Positions 6,815-8,629 of a DNA stretch of 8,629 nt are shown here, piece by piece. The position numbers were made by a program, and so were the translations under genes. The stretch covers positions 1 through 8,629 of the forward strand of contig USKN01000073.1 in the NCBI GenBank assembly GCA_900555295.1, read 5' to 3'. The notes under the pieces are model-generated. The model ran no database searches and had not been told where the DNA came from. It saw nothing but the letters and a program-made list of their open reading frames with translations. The DNA is from an uncultured Eubacteriales bacterium. Lineage in GTDB: Bacteria; Bacillota; Clostridia; UMGS1810. The stretch's first letter is position 1; every line of letters starts with the position of its first letter.

Positions 6815-7852
6815 TTACAGTTTTTTCATTATATGTATATCAAACGGCTTTACAAATATACCCACTTGCTTTCCCGCAGGGAACATTTGAGTATCGTGTA
6901 CAAGCCAAGTAAAACCGTTGCTTTCAACCGTCATTTCATAATGAACGCCTTTAAACAGCACACTTTTTACGGTACCGCGCAGCTTACAGACATCCGGTTC
7001 AAGCAAATAAATATCCTCCGGACGTATTACAACATCAACGTTTTCATTTGCGGCAAAACCTTTATCAACACATTCAAATTCGGTATTGCAAAAGTTAACA
7101 ACACAATCTTTGGGCATTACACCGTCCAAAATATTGCTCTCGCCTATAAAATCGGCAACAAATGCATTTTTGGGTTCATTGTATATGTCATCAGGTTTAC
7201 CTATTTGTTGAATTGCTCCCTCGTTCATAACAACTATTGTGTCGCTCATAGTAAGCGCTTCTTCTTGGTCGTGCGTTACAAATATAAATGTAATGCCTAG
7301 TTCGCGCTGCATATTTTTAAGTTCAAGCTGCATTCCTTTTCTTAATTTTAAATCAAGCGCCGCTAAAGGTTCGTCAAGCAAAAGCACTTTGGGTCTGTTT
7401 ACAATAGCCCTTGCAATTGCAACCCTTTGCTGCTGACCGCCTGAAAGAGATGTTACGCTTCTGTTTTCAAATCCTCTTAAATTTACAAGTTCGAGTACAC
7501 TGTGTACTTTTTGTTCTATTTCTTTGGAACTGAATTTACTTATTTTAAGTCCGAATGCTATATTATCGTACACATTCATATTCGGAAAAAGAGCATATTT
7601 TTGAAAAACCGTATTTATTTTACGCTTATAAGGCGGAATATGTGCAAGATTATTTCCCTCAAAAAACACTGTACCGCTTGTTACCTCTTCAAAACCCGCA
7701 AGTATACGCAGCATTGTTGACTTTCCGCAGCCGCTCGGTCCAAGCAATGTTAAAAATTCATTTTCATCAATATATAAATCTATATTTTTAAGCACTTCAT
7801 TTGAGCCGAAGCTTTTAGAAATGCCGTTAAGTTCAATAAGATGATTATACAT
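6815..7852 (-). CDS. potA: Polyamine ABC transporter ATP-binding protein PotA
   Basis: This 345-aa cytoplasmic ATPase powers PotBC. All nucleotide-binding motifs are present: Walker A GPSGCGKST (38-46), Q-loop glutamine in VFQKYALFP (Q84), ABC signature LSGGQQQRV (136-144), Walker B VLLLDEP (156-162), D-loop ALD (165-167), and H-loop FVTHD with H194. A C-terminal TOBE-type regulatory domain, beginning around VVIRPEDIYLL (274-284) and running to the end, is typical of the MalK/PotA class. Length matches the family. The ATG has an AAGGA site 9 nt upstream, and the gene begins 27 nt after the regulator stop. It ends at TAA 6815-6817, 20 nt before the preferred potB start. Polyamine specificity is inferred from the adjoining potB, potC and potD; nothing looks degraded. 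Confidence 0.96.
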   Translation of the reverse strand: MYNHLIELNGISKSFGSNEVLKNIDLYIDENEFLTLLGPSGCGKSTMLRILAGFEEVTSGTVFFEGNNLAHIPPYKRKINTVFQKYALFPNMNVYDNIAFGLKISKFSSKEIEQKVHSVLELVNLRGFENRSVTSLSGGQQQRVAIARAIVNRPKVLLLDEPLAALDLKLRKGMQLELKNMQRELGITFIFVTHDQEEALTMSDTIVVMNEGAIQQIGKPDDIYNEPKNAFVADFIGESNILDGVMPKDCVVNFCNTEFECVDKGFAANENVDVVIRPEDIYLLEPDVCKLRGTVKSVLFKGVHYEMTVESNGFTWLVHDTQMFPAGKQVGIFVKPFDIHIMKKL

Positions 7853-7879
7853 ATGGCAAAATCCTTTCGTTAATATAGT

Positions 7880-8419
7880 TTAAAAATTCGGCGGAGTGCA
7901 TACCCACAACACTTTAGCCTTTGTATTGCTTTTATTTATTATGTAATGTTCCCTGTTCGCCTTAAAATAAAAGCTTTCATTTTTTTTAACTTTATATTTT
8001 TCGCCCCCGAGATTAAGTTCTACATTGCCCGAAAGCACATATCCAAACTCCTCTCCATCGTGCGGTACATCGGTATACGATTTTCCGCCGGACGATAATT
8101 CAATTATAATAGGCTCCATACTGTTTTTTTGAGAGTTCGGAACAATCCAATTAATAATGTTTCCGTCATCTTTATTTTCTTTAACAAAAACATCTTCGTT
8201 TTTAAAAACAACGTTTTCATCGGCCGCATCGTTAAAAAAATCTTTAAGGTCGGTACCCAAACATTGCAAAAGGTCGGAAAGTGTGGATATTGACGGCGAT
8301 GCCAAATCACGTTCAATTTGAGATATAAATCCCTTTGACAATTCGCACCTGTCCGCAAGTTCCTCTTGAGTTAAATTGTTTTTTACGCGAAGCTGTTTTA
8401 ATTTATTTCCTATTTCCAC
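7880..8419 (-). CDS. HTH (XRE)-cupin transcriptional regulator of the pot operon
   Basis: The 179-aa protein has an N-terminal XRE-type helix-turn-helix (about 6-60: KLKQLRVKNNLTQEELADRC, then LSKGFISQIERD, SPSISTLSDLLQCLG) and a C-terminal cupin-2 domain (about 105-175, including PHDGEEFGYVLSGNVELNLGG and KNESFYFKANREHYIINKS). This architecture is shared with PuuR and similar small-molecule-responsive regulators, which often sit next to polyamine or amino-acid genes. As first gene of the operon it probably controls its own promoter and potABCD; effector and sign of regulation are not shown. The start is GTG at 8419-8417, giving the typical MEIGNKLKQLR. The SD is weak (CGGGTG about 6 nt upstream), in contrast to the strong sites downstream, which fits low-level regulator production. 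No symbol is given because the exact orthologue is unclear. Confidence 0.92.
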   Translation of the reverse strand: MEIGNKLKQLRVKNNLTQEELADRCELSKGFISQIERDLASPSISTLSDLLQCLGTDLKDFFNDAADENVVFKNEDVFVKENKDDGNIINWIVPNSQKNSMEPIIIELSSGGKSYTDVPHDGEEFGYVLSGNVELNLGGEKYKVKKNESFYFKANREHYIINKSNTKAKVLWVCTPPNF

Positions 8420-8457
8420 TTAAAACACCCGTCTTTGTTTTTAATAGTAAAATTTTT

Positions 8458-8481
8458 GTTTAGAAACACTAAACTTTAAAC
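8458..8481 (-). promoter_or_regulatory. Candidate operator: three heptad repeats with a palindrome
   Basis: Reading the minus strand, GTTTAAA, GTTTAGT and GTTTCTA start at 8481, 8474 and 8467, exactly 7 bp apart. The last two, with the following AAC, form a 17-bp palindrome GTTTAG-TGTTT-CTAAAC (8474-8458). It lies directly downstream of the -10, about +1 to +25 of the predicted start, where a bound repressor would block transcription. It is a plausible autoregulatory site for the cupin regulator encoded just below. No binding-site consensus for this exact regulator was recalled, so the pairing is inference. Confidence 0.55.
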
Positions 8482-8488
8482 GATTATA

Positions 8489-8517
8489 ATTATATAACCT
8501 TTTATGCGGTATGTCAA
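8489..8517 (-). promoter_or_regulatory. Consensus sigma-A promoter of the regulator/pot operon
   Basis: On the minus strand TTGACA (8517-8512) and TATAAT (8494-8489) are both perfect consensus hexamers with the optimal 17-nt spacer. A second TATAAT (8488-8483) abuts the first. Transcription would start near 8482, leaving a leader of about 60 nt before the GTG of the regulator. Such a strong promoter followed by a repeat-rich operator suggests expression limited by repression. No other convincing promoter was found before any of the downstream genes. Confidence 0.85.
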
Positions 8518-8629
8518 TACGTTTTACCAGATTTTTTTAATATTTACGTCTTTTTATGACAATTGATAAATTACATTCAATTTTATTAAAAAAACAAGTA
8601 AAATTTTCCGGGAAGTGAAAGGTTATTCG

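Noticed and set aside
8615..8629. Possible start of a divergent plus-strand gene (GTG AAA GGT...)
   Set aside because: Only five codons are visible before the window ends, the purine run is too close to the GTG, and no convincing plus-strand promoter was found.

Overview
The window is low-GC DNA with strong GGAGG-type ribosome binding sites, compact operon packing, TGA used as a stop, and secreted proteins with lipobox or copper-amine-oxidase-like 'stalk' domains. This suggests a Gram-positive Firmicute, most likely an anaerobic member of the Clostridia. No tRNA, rRNA, insertion sequence or CRISPR array was seen.

All seven supported genes lie on the minus strand and read right to left. A consensus sigma-A promoter (8489-8517, TTGACA-17-TATAAT) and an adjacent repeat/palindrome operator candidate (8458-8481) precede a helix-turn-helix/cupin regulator (7880-8419). 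The regulator is followed by a complete spermidine/putrescine ABC importer: potA ATPase, potB and potC permeases, and potD lipoprotein. Gaps are short (about 7-27 nt) and SD sites overlap gene ends, so this looks like one transcription unit. The simplest model is that the cupin regulator senses a polyamine or related metabolite and controls its own promoter and the importer.

Downstream of potD, after a 62-nt gap with no recognisable terminator, come ftsH (membrane AAA+ zinc protease) and a secreted 528-aa protein with a C-terminal stalk domain. These two overlap by 4 nt (ATGA) and are probably translationally coupled. A perfect 17-bp bidirectional terminator (401-445) closes the run just after the last stop codon.

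The left 450 nt has no convincing protein gene but is not empty. On the plus strand it holds a weak terminator-like hairpin (24-52), a perfect extended -10 promoter element (159-167), a perfect 13-bp hairpin without a T-tract (181-213), and the bidirectional terminator. Together these could define a small RNA of about 270 nt converging on the operon. This is the least explained part of the window. Other points of interest are the ftsH/stalk-protein pair attached to a polyamine operon, a probable TTG start for potB, and a PotD that lacks the usual N-terminal binding-pocket tryptophan.
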